Source of the DNA: Linepithema humile
Lineage: Eukaryota > Arthropoda > Insecta > Hymenoptera > Formicidae
Length of the DNA: 64,000 bases
Direction: 5' to 3'
Assembly (NCBI RefSeq): GCF_040581485.1
Contig: NC_090128.1
Span: 3,100,001-3,164,000, forward strand
Positions 50,501 to 62,271 of this stretch are shown piece after piece (the first letter of the stretch is position 1; the number at the start of each line of letters is the position of its first letter). Position numbers and translations under genes: made by a program. A model generated the notes under the pieces. The model saw only the letters and a program-made list of their open reading frames with translations, did not search any database and was not told the origin of the DNA.

Positions 50501-53500
50501 ATTATAAAAAATAATGAAACGTAATTGAAGTAAAAAAATTTACAAAATAACAACAAGATTATTTAATCTTTATTTTCATATGTTCATTTATATTGCAATA
50601 ACCGCAGTATGAAACAGATTCTATATTGCACAATTTCATTAAAAATACAAATATTTATTGAGAGTTGTAAAAAATTTAAAATAAAAACAAAATACCACTA
50701 ATTTTTCAATTTACAAGTCCGATTTTCTTTAAAATACAATTTTGTATGAAAATAAATTCTCTATTTCCAGCTTTTTTTATATAGAATCACTCGCTTTACA
50801 CAATTTCACCACTAAATAACGAATCGTACTATATTAGAGAACCGTTATTGATGCAGCTTCGCCAATACAGAGAAAATTGATATCCTGTAAGCTCTATTTA
50901 CCGGCGTAGTGACGTAGTTTCTTCCGATTAAAACTGTTTCCCGGCTGTCTCGTACGTTTAACCGTCATGGGACATGGAGGCTGAATTATCGGCGCGATCG
51001 ATCGCTTCCACTGCGATGCGATTAATTTTGCCATACTTGGCAGCGACTGATTTTATCGTGGATAAGCTTAAGTAGCAGCTGATGCAATTGACCGAGAGAT
51101 CTTCCTGTCGTTATCAGATTGATCGTTTTCTCGTATTTCGAAAATTATATTGCAAACGAACGTTAATCTCGCAGACGTACGAAAAGAAATATGGTCAGCG
51201 ATAAATATACATGTTCGGATATTTGTAAAAAAGAAAAAACGATGAAAAAGTCTCGTGTTCGAGGGAAGAGGAATAGTTGGAAACTTTTTTCCCCATTTTT
51301 CTTTCGCATCAATCATCACGGTTATCAGCGGTGAGCCGCAACGAGGATTGATCGGCTTTTATGTAAACAATTCTCATGTTGAGACAATCCTCATTATTTT
51401 GCGACCTAAAGAACTAATTGCTTTATCTCAATAACGTTCTCTATTTACTGATGTGTAGGCGTATCGAGAAATCAGATTAAAGATACCGTCGGTTGTACGA
51501 CATTCCTAAGCTATATTATTGATAGAATTTCCGCTCTCCCAGATCTCATCCGCTTTTTCTCTTCCTTCCGGTATATTGAGTTTACTTCATTCTTTTTATC
51601 GTGCGTATTTTTCATCATTCTTACGGTTTGGTTTCGTACCTTCGTAGATTAAAGATATCCCCCTTGAGAAAAAAGAATGAAAAGAGAAAAGAGGAAAATT
51701 ACATTTATATATTTAATATAAATTTCTACTTTTATATCCTGCTGAAGGACTCGCAGCTACATAATAATAAGACATAAAACTCTTGAAAGTAATATCTATA
51801 AAATATCACTTTTATACTTAAAAACAAGTTCAGATAAAATCTTTTTCAATCGGATATTACATAAGCTAATAAGAAACCGCGCAGTTGAACGTAATTGATG
51901 CAGTTTGCGGAAAATTAAATTATATAATTCAAATTTAGATAAACATTTTTCCTTATTTTTATATTTTTATTTCCGAATTTATTATTCACTGATAAACCAA
52001 TTAATGTTAATCTTAGAGCTCAAACAAAAGATTCCAACATATTATACGTTCAAAGCGACAAAAAATAAGCTTCAAATTCGGACAGTTTGAACGTAAGCAA
52101 TAATCGACAATGTAATGCCAATTTGTTGTCTGAAGATTCGAACAATTTTGATATTTAAAAAAATTGGAACAAAAATAGAATTTATTGTAAACAGAAAATG
52201 AGCAGCTTTTTGTTTTTACCCGACCTCACGCAAATGTTAATGTTCGAACTTTTGGACCTAAAGTTAGTTCGAATAACTCAAATTGTTCGAACATACTTTT
52301 CTCGAAGGATCTAAACTATTTGATGTGTGGTCTTGACACCCCTGTTCAACTGTCGCCCACTTCAAATGTCCGAGCGTTAAATAATATTATACAATGTAAT
52401 TTGCTTAAAATTCTCAGTTTCGCATCGTCAACTGCGCTTGGCTTTTACTAGCTCATATTCTAGTGTATTAAAAGAGCTTTTATTTTATTCGCTTGAAAAA
52501 TTAAATTTCGCGTTGCGCAGTTGAAACAAGGTCTAACAAAATTATGAAGAAGGGGAAAGAAATATTTCTTTCGTTTGAAAAGAAATCTGTCTTCTGTTAA
52601 AGGTTCTGGGCAGCAGGACGGAGTATCATTTCGTACACAAGGCTTTACCGCACGCACGAAGCAAAAGGTCTGTGCCACACACGCGAAGATTAAAGGTCGA
52701 CCGTCTGGTAAGCTGACATCTTCTTTTTGCGGGGTTGCGCCTACGTAACAACAGTCATTAATAGGAAAAAAAAAAAAACGACAAGTTATTAAAAGGATAG
52801 TATTTTCAAAGGGAGAATTATTATTTGCCTGAATTTTATATCGCTGCCTATTAACTAGATTGTTTCACTCTTTTTTACGATTCAGGAAAAAATTAAAGAG
52901 TTTTGTGTAATCGTTAAGTCGTAAAGGCAAATTCACTAATTTTTTTTTTTTTTTTTTTTTTTTTTTATCGCAATCTTTTCAACATGAAATTTTATCGTAG
53001 TATTTGTATCGCGCAATATCATAAAAAGAGAACGTGGGCGTTTGACAAATATTGCCTCGGTGCCTAGGTGGATACGGCCATACAGCAGATTGGCTTCAAG
53101 AGAGTAAAAAGGGGCTATAAACCCTTGAGCGTGGACAATCTCGTGCCGTTGTACGAAATTAAGAATCCCACAAATCCCGGAAGCAAGGATCCGACGGATC
53201 CTTATTTCAGGCTTCAGTGGTACCTGAAGAATGTCGGGCAGAATGGCGGCAAACCGAAATTGGATCTGAACGTCGAGGCCGCTTGGGCCCAAGGTGTTAC
53301 GGGGAAGAATGTGACGACGGCCATCATGGACGACGGTACGTGCTTGATTCTGTCTTTCTAAACGCGGGGTCTCTCGGCTGGGATTATTTTAAAGTCAAAA
53401 CAGCATTAAATTACACGCGCTCGGATGCAGTTCGAACTGCAGCGGCTCTGAATCGATATCTCGCCGAGGGGCGAGTTACGCAACGCTCTCGCGTTTCACC

Positions 53501-56500
53501 GAGAAACGAGATGGTATTTTCGTAGAATCGCGGTCGTAACCAGTCGACCGGAACGGTGAAGCAAGACACCGTCTAAATAATTTAACAGCCGACCGGTGTA
53601 ACAAAGAATTGTTGCCGTTGCCTCTCTCATCTTATTTCTTTTTCATTTCGGTTCTTTCTTTTTTCGAGGAACTTTTACGTATCATGTCACACACTGCGCG
53701 ACGCACGTGGCAGCGCGTGATGTTGGGCTTTCCTTCTGCCGCTGCTTATGTAAATCCACAAACATGTACACTAATTGCTGCGTTTCTACTGTTCTATTGC
53801 AGGTGTTGACTACATGCATCCGGATCTCAAGTTTAATTATGTAAGCACAATTGTCCGTTATAATGCTAAAATGGTGCAAAAGGTTTCTTTTAACTTGCCA
53901 TTTAATTCTATTTTAAATGCAGTTGTTAATATGGAAAGCTTTTTAAAGCTGAAGAAATCTCATTGAGAATAATGGTGATCGTTTCAATAAAAAATCATCT
54001 CATAAATCAAATTTATTTGATAAACTTTTTGCACCAACCTAATGAAAACTAAATGCATATACATATATCGATTTAAAACCTCTTGAAATAATAACGAAAC
54101 AAACTGCATGAAAATGGCACTCTACAAATGCAATCCAATGCGATTAAAAGCGATATTTTTGTGATAAATCTGTAATTGGAATTCAATATTAACAGCATAA
54201 GTCTCTCGTATAACTAGCATCGAATATTTCGTTCTCTATCCTTCGCGCGGATGCCATTCTTAGCGTATCTCACAAATATGTGTATGCCAGGAATTTCAAG
54301 CTGGGGAATAATTCATTGACTACGAGTTGAGCAGAGACAAGCGAAAAGGAATAATTCCTTGCGATATTTGCCGAAGGGAGAAAAATTCTGTATTTTTTTT
54401 ATTTTTCTGTACGTGGCTGTTATACATTGTAACATTTCTTTTAAAATGTTGCATGCCGCTTTTAGTTTTTCTTAGAAGGCAAAATTTTTAATCACTGTTC
54501 TTATCTCATCATTAAAATTGACATTAGCAGATTAGCACGTAATTTTGTCATAGTGCTAATTTCCTCCTAATTTAAGCGAAGTTATGCGGAATGTAAATAG
54601 ATACGCAATTACTTTTATAATTAGCAGTCACTAACGACGACACTCTGTGTTTTCAGAACGCTAAAGCTTCTTACGACTTCAGTAGTAACGATCCTTATCC
54701 ATATCCACGATACACCGATGATTGGTTTAACAGGTAAAAAAATGTTACAAAAAGTTAAACGAAGAAAAGCTAGTCAAGTAAATAAGACAATCGTAAAAGC
54801 GAAGCTTTGCTCTTAATTTGTTTGAAAGTAGAAAAAAAATGTGTCTTACGTTTTTCATACAATTAACACTTTGCGAAACTGGAAACAATCTTTTGCAATG
54901 TATTTCTCTCAAAGTCACGGTACGAGATGCGCCGGGGAAGTCGCAGCTGCACGCGATAATGAGATTTGCGGCGTCGGAGTGGCGTACGATTCGAAGATCG
55001 CCGGAATCCGGATGCTGGATCAACCGTACATGACCGACCTGATTGAGGCGAATAGCATGGGCCACGAACCCGATCTCATAGACATTTATAGCGCTTCGTG
55101 GGGGCCCACGGATGATGGCAAAACCGTAGACGGACCGCGTAATGCAACCATGCGGGCTATTGTGCGCGGCGTTAATGAGGTACACATTGCACAATTACTC
55201 ACAGTAAATGATGCGATTGCAAGTGCATTCGTGTGCGGCTGCAATTAGGAAAATTAATCGCCTTTAGCACGAACCGAGAAATCATTATCGGATTGGCGAA
55301 ATTAATAGAGTGGCTCTCAGCGGCAAAACTATTATTGCTTTGACAGTTCGCGCTTTTCTTCCATTAAATCTTGTGTTGAATAAAGTTGCGAGTTTTTTTG
55401 CCACAAAAAAAGTAGAAAAATTTATCGAAGCCAATGCTGACTATCTTGAGTGATAAAAATTATACTTAAAAATAATGTCAATTCGTTTCTAACTTCATTT
55501 GTCAATAACGATAAACCTAATAATTAAATGCTGCATTATTAAAGAAAACTTTACCAAAAATATTTACAAAAACTTACTAAAAATATCATAACGTCGCTAA
55601 TTTTTTCATTTGATTGGAAAGATTTTGTTGTTTATATCGCTTGTTTGCTTGCGTACCATTATTAGGGCAGAAACGGATTGGGCAATATCTATGTCTGGGC
55701 TTCGGGCGACGGCGGGGAAGAGGACGATTGTAATTGTGACGGATATGCAGCGAGCATGTGGACCATCAGCATCAACAGTGCGATTAACGACGGCCAGAAT
55801 GCGCATTACGATGAAAGCTGTTCTAGTACCTTAGCTTCTACCTTTAGCAACGGTGCTAAGGATCCTAATACGGGAGTGGTAAATGGCCAGAATTTCAGTT
55901 TGGGAAGAATTTCTCTCCTCCCTTTTTAGAGATAATTTTAAAAGAAAAGCATCATTACGAAATTTACTATTTTAATACTGAAACTGTTTCAACGTTTTAT
56001 TTAATATATACTGATTAGTTTAATATATTGATTTTATAAGAAAAGAAGAAGTACTTTTTTGGACGGAAACACTTTGCAGCGATGTTTCTCTTTTTTATAT
56101 AAAACTATCTCTAAAAAAATTAGATGGATAAATATTATATGTATATCCTTTTCATAGGCTACTACAGATTTGTACGGAAAATGCACGACGACTCACAGCG
56201 GGACGTCCGCCGCAGCACCGGAAGCTGCAGGAGTATTTGCACTTGCTCTCGAAGCCAAGTGAGTGGCATACTAGTTTGGCAAATATGCGTTCTCAACTCT
56301 TAAGCAGCGCGTGTTCACAAATATATATATATATTTTTTTAAGCAACACGCATTCTCGTTAATATTCCTTTGATACAATTTTGTGCTAAGTAAGAGCTTT
56401 TATTTCCAGCCCGCAACTCACTTGGAGAGATGTTCAGCACTTGACCGTCCTAACTTCGAAAAGAAATTCTCTGTTTGACGCGAAGGACAGATTTCATTGG

Positions 56501-57671
56501 ACTATGAACGGCGTCGGGCTTGAGTTTAATCACCTCTTTGGATACGGCGTTTTAGATGCGGGCGCTATGGTAGCATTAGCTAAAAAATGGAAGACGGTAC
56601 CGCCGAGATATCATTGCGAGGCTGGATCTATGCGTGAAATGCAGTAAGTAATCATTCGAATTGATGTTTGAGCGTAACTCGCGATGTTAATTTTAAGATT
56701 TACTGAAATTCAGAATCTATTTGTTCTTAAATTTTCAATCCCCTACTCTTTTCTCAAGCTGTTTAATTTTTCCAGGGAAGTCACGAGCAATCGATCGATT
56801 CGCGTACAAATTAAGACCGACGCGTGTGCCGGCACGGAGTATGCCGTCAACTATTTGGAGCACGTGCAAGCCGTCATTTCTGTAAACGCGACTCGACGCG
56901 GCGATCTTGAACTCTTTCTCGAATCCCCGATGGGCACAAAGTATGACAAATGTCATCTTTCACTTAAACTTTTAATCATTCTTTCAATTCGGACTTTAAC
57001 TTCTGGATATATGACTCTGCAACAAGGATTTGCAAAAACTTAAACAGCACGAAAATAAATCTTCCGTAAATTTAAATTAAATGGCCTTAAATATCTCTAA
57101 AACTTAGTAGAATAAAAAACTTGATTTAATAGAAATATAATAAAAATAAAGTTTATAAAACTCTCTGTTATGTATCCAAAGATTAAACTTACTTTTTTTA
57201 TTTTTTCGTTTAAGAAATTTTGTCGTCCTAATTTTTTATCTGAACTAATGTAAATAATTACAACAAATTTTCAGGTCTATGATCTTGAGCCGCAGAGTAA
57301 ACGATGACGATCGTAGAGATGGATTTACGAAATGGCCATTTATGACGACACACACTTGGGGCGAGTATCCTCAGGGAACGTGGACGCTAGAGGTGAATAC
57401 TGCGCATACTATTTGCATCGCGTTGGCATCAAATTTTATTATTCCTCGTATCTCGCAAGCACAAGATATGAAAACACAGTTCGATTCGAACGTTGGGATC
57501 TTTCAGGTGAAATTCAACTCAGAAACGCCTCAACGCGGATGGCTGAAGGAATGGACGCTGATGTTGCACGGCACCAGGGAACCACCATATACGGGATTGT
57601 CAGCGGCGGATCCTCACTCGAAATTAGCAATTGTCAAAAAGGCCCACGAGGAGCGATCGGGCGCGTACTAA
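47506..57671 (+). CDS. amon: Prohormone convertase 2 (neuroendocrine convertase 2, amontillado)
   Basis: Secretory-granule subtilisin-like protease that cuts neuropeptide precursors at dibasic sites; in animals it needs the 7B2 chaperone. Twelve exons: 47506-47661, 52603-52707, 53068-53335, 53803-53840, 54657-54733, 54915-55179, 55666-55878, 56158-56258, 56410-56643, 56776-56940, 57275-57392, 57507-57671. All phases fit, giving 634 residues (human PC2: 638). ATG 47506 is the first after an in-frame TAG at 47398 and starts a signal peptide (MLLLAVIALFLLAGTTTA). The prodomain has an internal ARSKRS site and matures after VKR102. The catalytic triad is Asp of MDDG (175), His216 (SHGTRCAG) and Ser391 (SGTSAAAP). 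Asp318 in WASGDGG replaces the usual oxyanion Asn, the hallmark of PC2. The P domain carries RRGDL. An AATAAA lies at 58953-58958. Confidence 0.96.
52940..52966 (+). repeat. Poly-T tract, 27 bases, in PC2 intron 2
   Basis: Twenty-seven consecutive T lie about 100 bp upstream of PC2 exon 3 (53068). The tract is not directly at the acceptor. The length is uncertain, as for any long homopolymer. Confidence 0.85.
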
Positions 57672-58952
57672 CGCTACCGACGGCTTTCGACGCGATTATC
57701 GCCGATTTAGGACGAGGAAAATGGGAATATTCCGATCGGAAGATGTTTACGCGAGCGCTCTCTTTCCGCTTTTCTCTGATTTCTCGCGCCGCGCGACTTG
57801 ACAAACAAATTGTATGCCTCTCGATTTTGCAAATTCGGTTGCGCGCCGGCCGCATCATCCGTGCCAATCTATCGTCGTATGCTATTTCCGCGCGCTGACT
57901 TATCTCGTATTGAATCATTAAAAGAGAAGCAGGTTTCGGTACTTTTCATTGCAATCGCGTTTGTCTAATTCCAATTACGGCGTCAGCTATAATTACATAT
58001 CAAACCGTTTGTAGCAAAATTTATATTATTAAGAAACGGCGCGGGGAAGTGGGACCTTTTGCATAGTCTTTAATATTGAAATCTTTTTTCGAAACACTAA
58101 CTACCGAAAAATAAATCAATTTATTAACTATTTACTCTCGGAAACTTAATTAATATTTGTTTATACTTTTTGAGAAATATTAGGCAAAGACGTAATATAG
58201 ATTGTGAATTATACGTCATTCTTTGATGCACCTTTAGAAACTTTTTACTCTATGAACAAGTGCTGAGCACTGAGCGGAAAAAAATTAATTTGTATGTACG
58301 TGGGTTGAAAAAGCATGGTCTGGAGTCTACGATCAGCCCGATAACGCTATTATTCGCTATTTATTAATTCTAATCTATTAATTTTAATTATTGTTACTAA
58401 CAGCAAGCTCAGGCAGCGTGCGATGTAATTACTGAGAAGTGTCGTTTTGTTAAAGTCGTGTCCGCGTGGACAGCTTTCCGAAGAGTTCTCAAGTACGACG
58501 ATCGAATCCTAATGATTGGGGCAACAAGCAGATACGGAAAGAAGTTTACCATGTATTACTCAAATAGCGGAATAAATTACTCTTCTGAGCGGAACGATGA
58601 ACTCGAGGCATTAGCGTTTAATGGATGTTATCGAATCGATAGCGTCTGCAAAAGAGTATCCCGGGAACAAGAGTTTCGTGTAATCATCGTCGTCCTCGCG
58701 ACTCGGTAATCGGAATATTTGTCTTGTACCGATGAAACTTTCAACTTTTAATGAAATTTGCCAACGCAGGCTGGTCGAGTTGGCCGGAAACAGTTATTTG
58801 CAGAATTACATTCAACATGTGATTTTGCGAATAATCGCATTTGACAAGTTTAACAGTGTATCGTAATATCATAATCTATAAATATCAACATTTCTATTCT
58901 TCTTCCTTTTGTACAATTATTTTATTACTCGATCGCGACTTACTTGATGACA

Positions 58953-58958
58953 AATAAA
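58953..58958 (+). terminator. Probable poly(A) signal of PC2
   Basis: AATAAA lies about 1.3 kb after the stop codon, at the start of an AATAAATAATAAA cluster. It is the first dense cluster of canonical signals downstream of the coding end. Earlier use of weaker variants cannot be excluded. Confidence 0.45.
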
Positions 58959-59192
58959 TAATAAAAAACCTATTTTGATTTGATGCGAGCGACGGGAAAG
59001 GGGGGGGGGGGGACATGCGAGGACGTCTGTGAGGAACACGAGAACGCAAAATACGGATGCTACAAAATCCGCATGTGTAGACGATGTACCTTAGAATCGT
59101 AGCAAACAGAGAGTTTGAGCATTACATAAAATTAAATAAATATAAATGCATATATAAATAAGATATGTGTATATTTACATGTATATGTACGT

Positions 59193-59464
59193 ACAGGGTG
59201 TCCCGTCCTTATCGTATTACTTCTAAATCACAGATTCTTTAAACAATTTTGGGACAAGAAATGCGAAAATTTCGAGGTCAATAGTAATTTTTAGACAAGA
59301 AGCAATTAAAATTAAACAATTGTAGTGGCTAGAATGTGAGTTAACTTTAATCGCTTCGTATTTGAAGAGTATTGTAACTTCGCGTATTGAAATTTTCGTC
59401 TTCGGATTGCTTGAAAAGTTGCTGTATAGTTGAAATACAGCGCGACAGTGACGGGACACCGTAT
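59193..59464. mobile_element. Possible non-autonomous element with GGTGTCCCGTC termini
   Basis: The left end contains CAGGGTGTCCCGTCC and the inverse of the right end reads TACGGTGTCCCGTCAC, sharing 11 bases in a row. The interior does not fold back and has no convincing coding frame. The 272 bp size and terminal inverted repeats suggest a small transposon derivative. Clear target duplications were not seen. Confidence 0.5.
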
Positions 59465-60157
59465 AAATATATATACATATATTTTATATATATCTTATAT
59501 ACAGAGTGGAACATCTATTTTTATGACCTGGAGTGTCTCTATTGTTCACACAGGACACTTTTCGATGACTGCATGCACAATGGAGGTGTAATCCAAGTCA
59601 GAAAATTAAGTGCCCCGTCCTGTGTATTTTATATATGTATATCTCATTACATATATCTTACAGTTGAAATGGATTTAATCAACTTTATCGTGTATGCGTT
59701 AATAAGTGGATGAATAAAATCTGTATTTTTTGGCTGGCATCGTTTTTATCTCGTGTACCGATACATTTGCCACCACCTTTGACCTATTCTCTCTTCCCAT
59801 ATTTTTTTTTCTTATTGTCCTCATTGTCAAAACATGCTTAAAATAGATCTAACGACATATACAGGCGTTTTTGTTTGGCGAGAAATAGAGTTACATTATT
59901 TTTATTTGTTTAAATATTGCGCAAATAATGGAAAAAAGAATATCGCGTGACAAAGGCACACCTGTCGCACGCGTGTTAAACGCGAGAGATTAAATATTAA
60001 ATAAAAGAAGGATGCACGCAAGAACGAGAATCGAATTGCGAGATGGAAAGGAGGGGGTAAAAATGGGGTGGTTAGTGGGAACGGGTTCAGGGGTGGAGCG
60101 GAAGCGGAAAGGGTTGAGGCGCGTGGGATTATAGAAGAGAGCCGCTCAAGTCCGAGT

Positions 60158-60431
60158 TCAGTCCGACAGTCCGCGTGCTACTGTCAACTCGGGAACGGAA
60201 CTGTTTTGCAGTTCGTTCGTCAATCCGTGCGAGAGCAGGAAGAAACGTAGAAACGTTGACCGTCGCGAAGCATAGTCGATTATTTTCGAAAGACGCGTCG
60301 AGCACGTCATGTGCAGGTCCTCTTTTCTCGAATTTAAACGGTCTATCCAAAGTGAAATTCAAAGAAGCACGGCGAGGGTGTACGAAATTACGAATTTTGA
60401 TCAGAACGTTTTGTCATCGTTGAAAATTCAC
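60158..60431 (+). promoter_or_regulatory. Transcription start region and non-coding first exon of right-edge gene
   Basis: TCAGT at 60158-60162 matches the arthropod initiator. It is followed by GC-richer sequence ending in a strong donor (CAC then GTAAGTATAA, intron from 60432). The matching acceptor is TTTCAG at 61602-61607. An ATG at 60309 opens 41 codons to the splice site and reaches TGA 16 codons into the next exon, so it would act as an upstream open frame and not as the main start. The exon limits are inferred from signals only. Confidence 0.4.
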
Positions 60432-62067
60432 GTAAGTATAATTTATGTAAAAAGTATTCGCTGTGTAGAATATGTCAGACTGACTGCAAAAGATTTATCG
60501 TCTTTGTTAAATAAAACTGAGAATATAATTACAAAGTTTTAAATTAATTTTTATTTGAATTAAAGCAACTGTTATTCACTTCAATATGTCTTCTATATAC
60601 AAGAAATTATTCTATTCTTTCTTTAAATTAATTTAACAACTATGTTTATGATATAAATTATTTAATTGTTTATTTCTTAATATCGTATATCTTTAATTAA
60701 AATTTGAATTAGTAAAACTTAATGGAGAAACGTAAAAACTTTTGCAGCAATGTAATAAAAGACTTTGTCTCAGATTTCCGTCTGATTTAATCGATTCCGG
60801 CAATAAATGCAATCCGCGCTTTAATTTCCTTCTCACTTTTGCGTAGACTTTCTTTATTAAATTTCTCAAATTAAACGGAATTCTTTGCCAGATACAAACT
60901 ACTTAGTTTGTTATCGAACTTCTAAGTTCATTATGTAAAGCCTGACATAACCGCGATGTTTATTTGTGGAAGTCGCAAATTGTATAGAATTTTTATTATA
61001 AAATATTTATTTTCCATTAAAACAGAAGTCTCTTTTCTTTGCATATAGAAATTTTGCGTATGCGTGAGACGGCAAGATGCACAAGTAGAAATTTATTTAA
61101 ATATAGACTATCCTAAAATTACCACTTGTTTTTCTATAGTTTAACTATATCTAACTATAGCTTCTTTGATCAATTTCAAGATAATTTTTCTTTAGGAAAA
61201 ATGTTTAAAAAGATTATAATTTAATGCAATTTTCTATAATATTGTGTATCTTTCGGACTAAGATTTGAATAAAAATAAATACGTTTACAATTAATTAAAA
61301 AATATAATTTGGACAATCGTATTCTCTTTCAAAATTTGTTTCGATTAAAACTTATTTTCAATTGTTAATTACTTAAGCGCCATACATGTCTCACACGTTA
61401 AGAAAATATCTACTTCAAATACAAAGAATAATAAAAAGATATCCAATGATTTCGTGATCTTGGAATCCTCCATAAATGTCTTACATAAGTTTTCTCGATC
61501 GAACATATAAATTTTCGAGAAGAAAAAGACATAATGATGATGATCCTGAGAACAATTTGTCAGCTTTGAAAGCGCTCGACTTCGCACAATTTTCCGTACA
61601 ATTTCAGCTGAAAAACGAGCTACCGCTCGCAGCAGACTCGTCGCTCACTCGGTGAGGACTGCTGCCGTACATTCTCGCTGCTCCATCGACAGCCCCGTCG
61701 CGCCGGGGGTCGGCGACAAGAAGGCAAGGGTGCGCGGAACGACGACTGGACTGGACGCGGGACCGGGATTTAGGGACCGGACGTACGGCGAGACCCGGCA
61801 AATGTGGCTCTGTGCACGGTGAGCCGGGGTTACGTGGGCCCGCGTGTGACCCGCGGGGCCCGTGCTGGTGGTGGTGCTGGTGCTGGTGGTGGCGGCGGTG
61901 GAGGTAGGTTGCTACGCGGCGAGGCGAGCGCGCGGTTGCCCTTGAGCCCCCGCAATTTATGCGCCGCGGGGGTCGGTTCGCGCGGGGTGCACGGTGCGAC
62001 CGGCGCGACCGTGGCTACCAGCGGCGGTGTCGCGGACGAGGCCGGCGCCGGGCTACCGGACGAGCCG

Positions 62068-62271
62068 ATGTTGCACGTGGAACGATCGGCGCACCACGGT
62101 ACATGGATATGCTGCGTGCCCTGCTACTGGCTGCGACGGAGCAAGGCCGTGCACAAGGCGCTGCTCACCTTCGCCATGCTGCTGGTCACCAGTCTGCTGG
62201 TCACCAGCCCGGTGCTCTTCCTTATCACGACCTTGCCGGAGGGCGAGCAGCCGCGCAATTGCGCGCCATTG
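62068..62271 (+). CDS. First coding exon of unidentified type II membrane protein (partial)
   Basis: The exon probably spans 61608-62271, ending at CCATTG followed by GTGGGT. From the ATG at 62068 it encodes 68 residues: a short cysteine-containing stretch (TWICCVPCYWLRRSKAVHK), then a hydrophobic segment at residues 31-56 (ALLTFAMLLVTSLLVTSPVL and on), then an acidic PEGEQPRNC. Basic residues before the span predict a cytoplasmic N-terminus. The same frame is open for 98 codons upstream without any ATG, rich in glycine and alanine, back to a TAG at 61771. Translation may therefore start at a non-AUG codon, or another exon may join there. The ATG context is weak. The gene continues past 64000. 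I do not recognise the family. Confidence 0.55.

Larger units (their letters stand above)
57672..60157. other. PC2 3' untranslated region and intergenic DNA
   Basis: The PC2 3' untranslated region probably runs from 57672 to near 58980, where AATAAA (58953-58958) occurs. A run of 13 G lies at 59000-59012. A repeat with inverted GGTGTCCCGTC ends lies at 59193-59464. Purine-rich DNA follows up to the next transcription start. No protein-coding exon was recognised. Confidence 0.5.

Noticed and set aside
54841..54914. In-frame peptide before SHGTRCAG in PC2
   Set aside because: It is intron 5. The phase-2 donor at 54734 joined to 54915 restores the conserved WFNSHGTRC.
57279..57671. Continuous reading frame through the end of PC2
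   Set aside because: Family sequence requires splicing from 57392 to 57507. The extra 38 residues have no counterpart in PC2, although retention is noted as a possible variant.
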